The notes beneath the pieces are model-generated. The model was not told the origin of the DNA. It saw only the letters and a program-made list of their open reading frames with translations, and ran no database searches. Shown piece by piece: positions 7,898-14,342 of a stretch of DNA of 64,000 nucleotides; positions within the stretch are counted from its first letter, which is position 1, and each line of letters begins with the position of its first letter. The position numbers were made by a program, and so were the translations under genes. This DNA is from Flavobacterium taihuense. Lineage in GTDB: Bacteria; Bacteroidota; Bacteroidia; Flavobacteriales; Flavobacteriaceae. The stretch is taken from contig NZ_JAHWYN010000002.1 of the NCBI RefSeq assembly GCF_019351435.1, forward strand, positions 248,001 through 312,000, in the 5' to 3' direction.

Positions 7898-7967
7898 CTT
7901 TTTTTCTTTTCAAATGTATAAGCGAAGCTTGAAAAGCGAGCAAGAGCATAATTTTAAATCCAGAATT

Positions 7968-8387
7968 ATGACTTTTCACAACGTACTGACGCACCAGCCT
8001 CAAAGACCAATTACCCAACCACACTTTTTTATTTTAAGCAAAGGAAAAAATGCAGGTAAGCCTCTAAAAGAAAGCTGTCCGAATTGCTTTTTGATTACCG
8101 TTAAAACTGAAGAGGAAACCGAAAACCTATATTGGATTGCCTATTTCCTTTGGAAATCCAACTTTTGGCACCAATATCAAATAGGATCTGTAATTCCATT
8201 TGTCAGAATTACCACTTTTAAAAGCTGTTTCCGCGATGAGGTGCTCAAAGCCTATAAGCAACATCAAAAACATCTAGATTTTATCCAGCGCATCCAGCAA
8301 CTGGAAGCGCTTCAAAATCACTATACAAAAACAGTGGAACAGATTGAAAAACTAAAATGGGCATTGCTCCAAAATCAGTTGAGGTAA
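7968..8387 (+). CDS. DUF6943-like protein, mobile-element associated
   Basis: 139 residues from the ATG at 7968 (MTFHNVLTHQPQRPIT). The open frame reaches back to 7806, but the extra N-terminus is low-complexity F/S-rich sequence derived from the palindrome. Features are FFILSKGKNAGKPLKESCPN, CPNCF, an aromatic middle (LYWIAYFLWKSNFWHQYQIG) and a C-terminal coiled coil (about residues 95-139). From memory this fits DUF6943 of Bacteroidetes, common in conjugative elements and islands; the biochemical role is unknown. A terminator follows directly. Confidence 0.6.
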   Translation: MTFHNVLTHQPQRPITQPHFFILSKGKNAGKPLKESCPNCFLITVKTEEETENLYWIAYFLWKSNFWHQYQIGSVIPFVRITTFKSCFRDEVLKAYKQHQKHLDFIQRIQQLEALQNHYTKTVEQIEKLKWALLQNQLR

Positions 8388-8396
8388 AAACAAAAA

Positions 8397-8429
8397 AAAG
8401 CCCAGTCGTTTATTATGACTAGGCTTTTC
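8397..8429 (+). terminator. Terminator after the DUF6943-like gene
   Basis: AAGCC-C-AGTC pairs with GACT-A-GGCTT (one mismatch), loop of 9 bases, followed by TTCT. Confidence 0.7.
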
Positions 8430-8440
8430 TATTTAGGATA

Positions 8441-8466
8441 TGTGGACAGTCAGGGATCGAACCTGA
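8441..8466 (-). other. tRNA 3'-end-like fragment (T-arm), possible attachment scar
   Basis: On the minus strand it reads TCAGG-TTCGATC-CCTGA followed by CTGTCCACA: a perfect 5-bp T-stem with a canonical TTCGATC loop and acceptor-like bases. The rest of a tRNA is absent. Integrative elements often leave such 3' tRNA ends. Confidence 0.4.
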
Positions 8467-8760
8467 GAGTTAACTGCAATATATTCATATCTATGGTTTT
8501 GAAAGTTTTGTTTTTTTACTTTTGGACTGCCCGCGTTAACCCAAATCCACCTTTTCAAAAAAATTCCTATTTCATTCATTACTTCAAGATTTTTAATATA
8601 GTTATAAACTGTTATTCCACCAAGGGCAAATTGGAAAAATGTAACCTGAGGACATCTAAAAAGAACTACTGACAAAACACTAAGAACTACTAATACTCGT
8701 ATTGGAATAACAAATATACATTTTAAATAACACCTAATAAACATTAATTTTTATAATGTA

Positions 8761-8790
8761 AAAAAGCCTAGTCTTCCGACTAAGCTTTTT
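8761..8790. terminator. Bidirectional terminator
   Basis: AAAAAGC-C-TAGTC pairs with GACTA-A-GCTTTTT, loop TTCC. Runs of A and T flank it on both sides. It is related in sequence to the stems at 8397 and 9808. Confidence 0.65.
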
Positions 8791-8797
8791 AAAATAA

Positions 8798-8843
8798 TCC
8801 GGAAAAGGTTACCAATCAAAACCAGATTATTTATTTTTAAATT
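8798..8843. repeat. 46-bp direct repeat, left copy
   Basis: Begins TCCGGAAAAGGTTACC and matches 9843-9888 at 45 of 46 positions. Weaker similarity continues for about 30 bases into the coding part of the 9872 gene and its truncated copy. Confidence 0.8.
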
Positions 8844-8872
8844 CAGTTATCCACTTTAAAAGAAATGAAAAC
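8827..8872 (-). pseudogene. Truncated copy of the small membrane protein's C-terminus
   Basis: The minus frame ends LLKWITEFKNK-stop, clearly related to LLKWLTKFKNK-stop at the end of the 9872-10048 gene. No start codon or upstream transmembrane part remains before the start of the plus-strand gene at 8937. Probably left by a duplication or recombination that inserted that gene. Confidence 0.6.
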
Positions 8873-8936
8873 ATATAATTTTGTAAATTAGCAAAAAAGG
8901 GTTGATATCCTGCCAATCTATATTTGGCTAATTTGT

Positions 8937-9752
8937 ATGATTCGGTCACACATATATGCCAGTTTAAAAACATTGCTACAGAATCGGATGGGAAACATTA
9001 TTGAATTCTACAAAACTAGTTTAGGAATTGACCTAAATAATTTAAAGCATCCCATTTCAATGATGGTCAGTCTTGCGATGTCAACTCACGAATTTGATCA
9101 ACAAATATTACGACATAAACTTCGAGTACTTGGGTTAGCATTAATGGATATAAAAGAACATAGTGAAGAACTCTATACTTTTTATTTGAAAAAAATAGTA
9201 AAAAATGCTGATTTATCCGTTAATGGCTTCATATTTGAAACCATACAATGTGCAAACCTAATTTCAACTGCAGTCGAATATAACATGGAATTTAAATTTG
9301 GTGATCATAATAAAAAAGAACCTGATTTTTTTCTAAATAATTGCGGATTCGAGTTAACTACTGTAAGATTTTCGCCTGAATCAAATAAACTAAACGGTGA
9401 CAAAAGATTGTTAAGTAGTTTTCGGGATAAAAATAAAAAAAAATATGCTAATGAAAATACCGCTTTATTAATCGAGGTAACCCAAATTGCTCATTATGCT
9501 AATCAACCTGAATTTCGACCGAAGTTAAGTTTTAATGATGTTCTCGAAATATTCAAAACGGATAGCAAATTTGGAGTGGTTTTGAGTTATGTTGAATTTA
9601 CTGTGCCAACAGAGAATAATATAGAATTTAAAGGGACTGTATACCCGGTTTATAGAGAAAATTGTAATGCAGAATTATTGGAAACAATCCAAAAAATTAC
9701 TAAAGGACAAATCAATAACTTTAGCAAATACCCTTTATTATCACCATACTAG
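8937..9752 (+). CDS. Unrecognised protein, possibly PD-(D/E)XK-nuclease-like
   Basis: 271 residues, soluble, no signal peptide. I recognise no family. The middle has an order of motifs suggestive of a restriction-endonuclease-like fold: a helix with a glutamate (GFIFETI), EPDFFL, then CGFELTTV and later ALLIEVTQI. The usual catalytic lysine after E-x is a threonine, so activity is uncertain. A start at the methionine of MGNIIEFY (8988) is possible. The gene lies opposite to the cassette around it, between 46-bp direct repeats, with its own terminator at 9808. It looks like inserted cargo. Confidence 0.7.
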   Translation: MIRSHIYASLKTLLQNRMGNIIEFYKTSLGIDLNNLKHPISMMVSLAMSTHEFDQQILRHKLRVLGLALMDIKEHSEELYTFYLKKIVKNADLSVNGFIFETIQCANLISTAVEYNMEFKFGDHNKKEPDFFLNNCGFELTTVRFSPESNKLNGDKRLLSSFRDKNKKKYANENTALLIEVTQIAHYANQPEFRPKLSFNDVLEIFKTDSKFGVVLSYVEFTVPTENNIEFKGTVYPVYRENCNAELLETIQKITKGQINNFSKYPLLSPY

Positions 9753-9807
9753 CAATGTTTACTAACAGCAGTATCGTATAATCCAGCCACGTAACGTTAA
9801 ACAAAAA

Positions 9808-9835
9808 AAAGCCTGATCAATTAGGATCAGGCTTT
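9808..9835. terminator. Terminator between converging 8937 and 9872 genes
   Basis: Perfect 11-bp stem AAAGCCTGATC / GATCAGGCTTT with a 6-base loop, A-run before it and T-rich after. Confidence 0.8.
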
Positions 9836-9842
9836 CTCATTC

Positions 9843-9888
9843 TCCGGAAAAGGTTACCAATCAAAACCGGATTATTTATTTTTAAATT
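9843..9888. repeat. 46-bp direct repeat, right copy
   Basis: Differs from 8798-8843 at one position. The copy includes the last codons and stop of the 9872-10048 gene. Confidence 0.8.
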
Positions 9889-10048
9889 TTGTCAACCATT
9901 TTAAAAGAAGCGAAACCGTAAAACTCACAGTCGCTCCCACTACCGCTAAGATAATAGTTTTTACAATATCTTCAGAAAGGATGTTGGGTATAATACTCAA
10001 AAACGTTCCTGATGCGGTTCCAATTCGGAGGGATATATTAGTCTCCAT
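9872..10048 (-). CDS. Small holin-like membrane protein
   Basis: 58 residues from the ATG at 10046-10048 (METNISLRIG), which overlaps the stop of the upstream gene by 11 bases. A longer reading to 10105 is possible but would overlap far into the neighbour. There are two hydrophobic segments (about residues 10-24 and 29-50) and a basic C-terminus (LLKWLTKFKNK). Size, topology and position last in a phage-like cassette suggest a holin or accessory lysis protein; this is inference. Confidence 0.5.
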   Translation of the reverse strand: METNISLRIGTASGTFLSIIPNILSEDIVKTIILAVVGATVSFTVSLLLKWLTKFKNK

Positions 10049-10298
10049 CTCGTGCCTTATTTTGGTTTTCTTTATTAGCCTGCGCAGAGCGTGACGAATT
10101 GTCAACGGTGATTTGGCTTACCGCGGAAATAACGCCACCAGCTACCGCCACATATCCTGCAACAGTAACAATCGCAACTGGCAAAGCCACTGGACTTGCA
10201 ATAACACTTCCGCTAATGGCCAGCATAGCCAATCCAATACTTCTCAAAAGCCTAAAAAACTTCGGGGTGGGCGCGTTTACTCTGTGAATTATATTCAT
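10038..10298 (-). CDS. Small Ala/Val-rich membrane protein of the phage-like cassette
   Basis: 86 residues. After RVNAPTPKFFRLLRSIG comes a long hydrophobic Ala/Val/Gly stretch (residues about 20-62), then a hydrophilic tail SSRSAQANKENQNKARDGD. Probably one helical hairpin in the membrane. It lies between the frameshifted DUF5675 gene and the holin-like gene in the same orientation. Function unknown; a lysis or holin-like role fits the context. Confidence 0.55.
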   Translation of the reverse strand: MNIIHRVNAPTPKFFRLLRSIGLAMLAISGSVIASPVALPVAIVTVAGYVAVAGGVISAVSQITVDNSSRSAQANKENQNKARDGD

Positions 10299-10305
10299 AA
10301 TTTTT

Positions 10306-10744
10306 CTACTTGTTTTTGTGCCTTGTCGTCCTGAGCGGAGTCAAAGGATTTGATTGGACAATTAATTTTACTTCTTCATTGCGATCTAACGCTTCATAAA
10401 CCAAAGCTTTCAGCTTTTCCATAGCTTTTCGGGAAAGACTTCCCTTGCCGATTCCAGTATGTTTTGTTATGGGAGCGATGCAACCCAATAATTCCCTTTT
10501 GGCGTCATTGGCGGGATGGATTAAAATTAAATCTCTTCCCGGAACATTTCTCAAATGCAAATGCCATTGAAACTTGCGGGCTAAACCGCTTCCGCAAAAC
10601 ATATTCTCCCTCGGGGATGCAGGAAACTCGTTGTTGGTTTTCCAACCAGGGCAACTCGATGGCATGACAAACTATTGTGCCGTTCCATTCTAAAGTACCC
10701 TGTGTCCCTTCGGGAAAATAAGTTCTGTTCAATATCAAAACCAT
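10306..10744 (-). pseudogene. DUF5675-family gene broken by a frameshift
   Basis: The first part (from 10744) reads MVLILNRTYFPEGTQG, NGTIVCHAIELPW, RVSCIPEGEYVLRKRFSP. The second part in another frame reads FQWHLHLRNVPGRD, LILIHPANDAKRELLGCIAP, TGIGKGSLSRKAMEKLK. Together these are one complete DUF5675 protein as I know it from Bacteroidetes and phages. The frames join at about 10576-10580, where one extra base in GCGGG would restore the family sequence RFSPKFQWHLHL. Either a true inactivating insertion or a sequencing error. Confidence 0.7.
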
Positions 10745-10745
10745 A

Positions 10746-11501
10746 CTACGCTCCGCTAACCTGAACCAATGACAATGGGTTGTAAGCTCCGTTTTTCAAC
10801 GAATACATTTTCCCGTTAACCTCTTGGTAAAACTCCACTCCCAAAGCCAAAAACAACGGCTTTGTGCTGTTTGCGGTTACCGCATTCACTTGGTTGATAT
10901 CCACTGTTGGATTTGCATCCCAAGGGAGAATAGCCGTTTCTGAATTGGCCACCACAAAAGTTTCCGCCTCAAAATCAATCTCGGCACCTGCAGAAATGAT
11001 TTTAAAATGCGTGGTTCCCCTCGGAGCGGAAATCATGTTCAGCGGGACAAAAGGGGCAATATCCACCGTGATGTCACCCGAAACTCGGTCAATACCTCCA
11101 ACAAATGGAGCAAACAAGGTAGTCCCTAATTTCCCCCCGATATTGAATTCAAAACCGACAAGCAATTCTGCTTCCCCGTCAATCACGTTACGCAATCCCC
11201 TGTCGTTGGTTGCATCCGCCTGGATCACCTTAACCATGGCCTGAGTCAATCGGCTGACCATTCTGCCATCCGCTGAATTGACAAGCAAGGTTCTCAATGC
11301 CGTTCTCAATATTTTTCCGGCCTTGCCGGCTCGGCCGAATTCGGAACCGTTCTCTCGGGTTCTCTGAAACGCAGGATCGCTCGCAATTCTGCTCGCATCG
11401 ATACCGCCTTTCTCCCTGGCCAAATGACCGTCCTTTGTTTTGTAAAAGGTAATATCCCCGATGGTACCTTTCAATTTGATTATGCCTTTCTGTCTTGCCA
11501 T
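10746..11501 (-). CDS. Conserved Bacteroidetes protein of unknown function
   Basis: 251 residues beginning MARQKGIIKLKGTIGDITFY. The N-terminal third is basic and conserved-looking (DGHLAREKGGIDASRI, DPAFQRTRENGSEFGRAGKA). The rest is beta-rich (FEFNIGGKLGTTLFAPFVGG, THFKIISAGAEIDF). No signal peptide. I recall similar proteins next to DUF5675 genes in Flavobacteriia but know no function. It is the first gene of the minus cassette, one base from the DUF5675 start. The DNA is visibly richer in GC than the chromosome around it, which suggests transfer. Confidence 0.7.
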   Translation of the reverse strand: MARQKGIIKLKGTIGDITFYKTKDGHLAREKGGIDASRIASDPAFQRTRENGSEFGRAGKAGKILRTALRTLLVNSADGRMVSRLTQAMVKVIQADATNDRGLRNVIDGEAELLVGFEFNIGGKLGTTLFAPFVGGIDRVSGDITVDIAPFVPLNMISAPRGTTHFKIISAGAEIDFEAETFVVANSETAILPWDANPTVDINQVNAVTANSTKPLFLALGVEFYQEVNGKMYSLKNGAYNPLSLVQVSGA

Positions 11502-11812
11502 AATTCCTAAAATTTAGATTAATTTTTCGTTTAAAACTCTCTCAATCATCATCCTGTTGCAACATCTTTCGATTGATTAGGAGACAAATTTTAGGAGATT
11601 AAAACAAATAAAAAAGGGTAGGGTATTCCATTTGACGCTATGCAACATAAATGGCAGAAATTGACATAAATAGCCGTTCTGGCTACCATGAATTGAAGTA
11701 AATCACCGCTTCCAAAACAAAGAAATTATTTCTTATTTTTAAAAAAGGAAAAACCTAAATCCTAATTAAGGTTTTAGGTTACTCAAAGCCTAATCAAAGC
11801 TATAGATAGAGT
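11502..11812. other. Intergenic region between divergent cassette and small DNA-binding-like gene
   Basis: Contains small stem-loops at 11671-11685 (TAGCC-GTTCT-GGCTA) and 11752-11780 (AACCTAAA / TTTAGGTT with an inner CCT/AGG pair). The second lies about 30 bases before the next start codon. No gene seen. Confidence 0.5.
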
Positions 11813-12016
11813 ATGAAAACCGAAGTAAAGAGAGTGTGTATTTATCCAAAGGACATACAGCGTATAACTGGCAAAAGTTATCGCCAAAGCATAAGAATGA
11901 TGCAAAAAATAAGAACCGACCTCAACAAGCTTGAAAACCAACTCCTGAGCATTGATGAATTCTGTCAATACACCAGTCTAAAATATGAACAAGTAGAGCC
12001 TCATATTATTGGGTAA
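11813..12016 (+). CDS. Small helical protein, possible DNA-binding
   Basis: 67 residues: MKTEVKRVCIYPKDIQRITG, then two basic helices (YRQSIRMMQKIRTDLNK) and LLSIDEFCQYTSLKYEQVEP. The layout DIQRITGKSYRQ...IDEFCQYTSLK resembles short helix-turn-helix or excisionase-like proteins found in Flavobacterium islands. No partner integrase is in the window. Function inferred only from composition and recollection of similar small proteins. Confidence 0.55.
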   Translation: MKTEVKRVCIYPKDIQRITGKSYRQSIRMMQKIRTDLNKLENQLLSIDEFCQYTSLKYEQVEPHIIG

Positions 12017-12427
12017 ATTGTTTAAAAAAGTCTTGTTCTTGATGTCATTTTGTATTTGATAATTTGAAAAAATCCATATAATTTGATTAAATTTGAGCTG
12101 TCAATACAAGTAATCAAATTGAGTCAAAAAAAAGGGTGCATAATTCGGTGCACTCATTTTGATAAGGCATGAAAGCCCAATAAATACGGTGCTTTCGAAA
12201 GAGAATAGAATCCCTTCCTCTCTGCCAGAACAAAAACTGTATTTCGCTCTTAGTAGCAGAATACGGTTTTTTTTAATTTTAAACTGTAGTATAAATAGCG
12301 CGTAAAAGTACCTATAGGTGTATTTTGTCGATATTTTTGTAGTTAGGCCTATGTTTATAGGGCTGTTCTTTAAATTTTATGTTATGTTTGTTATTCCAAA
12401 ACAAATTTAACTTAACCGCTGACGAAG
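12017..12427. other. Intergenic region with tRNA-Ser-like 3' end and terminator
   Basis: Bases 12209-12227 read AATCCCTTCCTCTCTGCCA, very like the 3' end of a bacterial tRNA-Ser including CCA, but the 5' part of a tRNA cannot be traced. A stem with arms 12234-12243 and 12260-12269 (AAACTGTATT / AATACGGTTT) followed by a T-run is a likely terminator. A TATTTTTG element at 12332-12339 may be the -7 box of the next gene. Probably the right boundary of the accessory region. Confidence 0.45.
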
Positions 12428-12775
12428 ATGTTTAAAACTACTTTATTCGGGTTTGCTTGTGCAAATTCAATCATATTTGTATTGCTTATTCTTTTCTTTA
12501 ATACCACAAAAGCGCAGTCTGTTGTTAAGACAGGTAAGATGGAAGAGAATTGCTCACAATTTTTATCATCACATAGTAGTTATGGTGATATTATTAATTG
12601 TGTTTTAATAAGGGAAAAACCTGTTTTGGTTGAAGAGACAAATAGTAGTGCTATTTGTATCAATGAACTTGCCAGTATTATTAAAGAAGAGGATGTTCTT
12701 GATATGAATTTAGAGGTTATTATGTTTGTAAGGTATTATAAGCAATTTGCAGTTTTATATAAGAACATTACATAA
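12428..12775 (+). CDS. Short exported protein, unknown function
   Basis: 115 residues with an N-terminal hydrophobic signal (ANSIIFVLLILFFNTTKAQ). The rest has no recognisable motif; two cysteines (ENCSQFL, INCVLI) and a third (AICINEL) are present. It lies right after the tRNA-like scar and has its own terminator. Confidence 0.55.
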   Translation: MFKTTLFGFACANSIIFVLLILFFNTTKAQSVVKTGKMEENCSQFLSSHSSYGDIINCVLIREKPVLVEETNSSAICINELASIIKEEDVLDMNLEVIMFVRYYKQFAVLYKNIT

Positions 12776-12791
12776 ATAGAATGTATTTAAG

Positions 12792-12817
12792 CGCTTCCGA
12801 ATCGAAGCGTTTTTTTT
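12792..12817 (+). terminator. Terminator after the 12428-12775 gene
   Basis: CGCTTC-CGAATC-GAAGCG followed by eight T. Confidence 0.8.
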
Positions 12818-12896
12818 ATGTTTAAAAAGCAGTATCTTACTTTCTGTGATTGTCTTTAATTTATTTTTAAAAAGCAGTATCAAACTATCAAAATCT

Positions 12897-12904
12897 TATA
12901 TTTG
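12897..12904 (+). promoter_or_regulatory. Flavobacterial -7 element TATATTTG
   Basis: Perfect TAnnTTTG about 70 bases before the barrel-protein gene. A clear TTG at -33 is not seen. Just upstream, a 16-base repeat (TTTAAAAAGCAGTATC) occurs at 12821-12836 and 12866-12881. Confidence 0.45.
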
Positions 12905-12976
12905 TACGTGTATTTTAAAAGTTATAACTCTTAAAATACTTTATATAAACTGGATTTTAATTTAACTCACAGGATA

Positions 12977-13684
12977 ATGATGCGATTATTTCTTGGTTGT
13001 TTACTTTTTTTATCATTTTTTAGAGTATCTTCTCAAGAGGCTGTGTTCTCAATAGATACTTTGCATATTAAGGTTGATAGTCTGTATAGAGAGGATCAGT
13101 TTTATATCGGGGTTAATTATAATTCGCTTATAAACAAGCCTGCTGGTGTGTCTCAAAATAAAATATCCTTTGGTTTTTCAGGAGGTTTTCTTAGGGATAT
13201 GCCTTTAAATAAGAGAAGGACTTTTGCAATAGCTCCTGGTTTTGGCTTTTCTTTTAATAATTATATTCAGGATATGGCCATTGTGGGGAGCAATCAGGAG
13301 CCTATTTATGGGGTGATACCGTCCACTGTTTATTTTGATAAAAACAGATTTGAACAATTAAGGCTAGAAGTTCCAATTGAAGTTAGATGGCGTAACTCAA
13401 CTCCTGCGACATATCAGTTTTTTAGGATATATGGAGGTTTTAAAGTTAGTTATTTATTGGCCGATAAGTCGGTTTATGATGATGGAATTGAAAAAATCGT
13501 TATAAAAAATAATAATGATTTTAATGAATTTCTCTATGGAGTTTATATCTCTATGGGTTATAGTGCTTTTAATCTACAAGTATATTATGGTTTGAATTCT
13601 TTTTTTAAATCGAGTGCCCAAATAAATTCAGAGCGTATTTATATGAATGCTTTGAGTCTTGGTCTTATATACTATATTTTATAG
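12977..13684 (+). CDS. PorT-family outer-membrane beta-barrel protein
   Basis: 235 residues with signal peptide ending FFRVSSQ. The motifs FYIGVNYNSLINKPAGVSQN, GFLRDMPLNKRR, LEVPIEVRWRNSTPATYQFF, RIYGGFKVSY, LQVYYGLNSFF and a terminal YYIL match the plan of PorT proteins, outer-membrane components linked to type IX secretion in Flavobacteriia. It may be the PorT of the secretion system or a paralogue. Its stop overlaps the convergent gene by 6 bases. Confidence 0.65.
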   Translation: MMRLFLGCLLFLSFFRVSSQEAVFSIDTLHIKVDSLYREDQFYIGVNYNSLINKPAGVSQNKISFGFSGGFLRDMPLNKRRTFAIAPGFGFSFNNYIQDMAIVGSNQEPIYGVIPSTVYFDKNRFEQLRLEVPIEVRWRNSTPATYQFFRIYGGFKVSYLLADKSVYDDGIEKIVIKNNNDFNEFLYGVYISMGYSAFNLQVYYGLNSFFKSSAQINSERIYMNALSLGLIYYIL

Positions 13685-14290
13685 CCATAAAAAAAGGAAG
13701 GCTAGCTGAGGAATGCTGCCCAACAGTATTCCGATAATTAATTCATTTGGGCTATGTGCTTGCATTACCAAGCGAGAAGAAGCGACAAAACCATTCATTA
13801 ATAGCAAAAAGGGCACTAAATAGATACTTCCCATTTGCAAGTGAATGTTCAATCCGAAAACAAAAACAGTTAATGCTGAAATAGCAAGCATGTGCAAACT
13901 CGCTTTGGTTTTGAGGTATAATAAACCAAGGGCTAATAAGGTGCTAAACAAAGCGCCTAAGAAGAAAAAATGCAATTCAGGGTAATATTGTAATGAGATT
14001 GTTTTTCGCAGTAATATAATGATTAAAAAACTTTGAAATACTAGTGGTATTTTACGTTGTTCCAAATTGGCTATCATTACAGAATCTACTTTGCCGGTGA
14101 ATTTCAGTAAATAATACAGCGCCATCGGAATCATAATGGTTACAACTGCTATTTGTAAAAAAAAGGTGGTAATTAATTCTATTTTGAAATCGGCTATGTG
14201 GAATAGGAAATAGAAAAAACAAGCTTGTACCGGTGTGAATATCGGATGGAAAACATAGGAAAATAAGGGAAGTATCTTTTTCAATTTCAA
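13679..14290 (-). CDS. PAP2-like integral membrane protein
   Basis: 203 residues with about six hydrophobic segments. The C-terminal motif SSRLVMQAHSPNELIIGILL resembles the last conserved motif of the PAP2 phosphatase family (S-x-x-R...H), but the earlier K-x6-RP and PSGH motifs are not visible, so phosphatase activity is doubtful. It follows rpoN on the same strand with a gap of 52 bases. Confidence 0.6.
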   Translation of the reverse strand: MKLKKILPLFSYVFHPIFTPVQACFFYFLFHIADFKIELITTFFLQIAVVTIMIPMALYYLLKFTGKVDSVMIANLEQRKIPLVFQSFLIIILLRKTISLQYYPELHFFFLGALFSTLLALGLLYLKTKASLHMLAISALTVFVFGLNIHLQMGSIYLVPFLLLMNGFVASSRLVMQAHSPNELIIGILLGSIPQLAFLFLWL

Positions 14291-14342
14291 TGTGGGTTTG
14301 AAGGGTTTTTACGTTAAACGACAACGAAAAAACGAATTGTAA

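Larger units (their letters stand above)
6700..7967. other. Long non-coding region, GC-rich and highly structured in the middle
   Basis: About 1.27 kb without a credible gene. From about 6985 to 7680 the base composition is clearly more GC-rich than the surroundings and the plus strand is rich in C and T, with few ATGs. Short open frames here (for example 7495-7785) are compositionally odd and match nothing I know. The stretch carries several stem-loops with an AGAAAAA-type loop and ends in a nested palindrome just before the DUF6943-like gene. From memory, similar blocks occur near mobilisation genes in Bacteroidetes conjugative elements; this is an impression, not a match. Confidence 0.6.
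8430..8936. other. Gene-poor stretch with tRNA-like scar and duplicated cassette end
   Basis: Holds a T-arm-like fragment (8441-8466), an AT-rich part without a convincing gene, a terminator (8761-8790), and a truncated copy of the end of the membrane-protein gene at 9872 (8798-8872). A 103-residue minus frame at 8433-8744 runs through the tRNA-like fragment. It has a hydrophobic N-terminal third but no recognisable family and I do not call it. Confidence 0.5.

Noticed and set aside
7692-8024. Minus-strand frame of 110 residues across the nested palindrome
   Set aside because: It is mostly low-complexity K/F sequence produced by the A/T runs of the palindrome, and overlaps the better DUF6943-like gene.
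8433-8744. Minus-strand frame of 103 residues with a hydrophobic start
   Set aside because: It runs through the tRNA-like fragment and up to a terminator, and nothing in it is recognisable. It could be a remnant but is not supported.
10099-10334. Plus-strand frames opposite the small membrane-protein gene
   Set aside because: They mirror the Ala/Val-rich coding strand and have no start context or family support.
12140-12275. Complete tRNA-Ser or tmRNA
   Set aside because: Only the 3' 19 bases are tRNA-like; the D-arm, anticodon arm and T-stem partner could not be paired.
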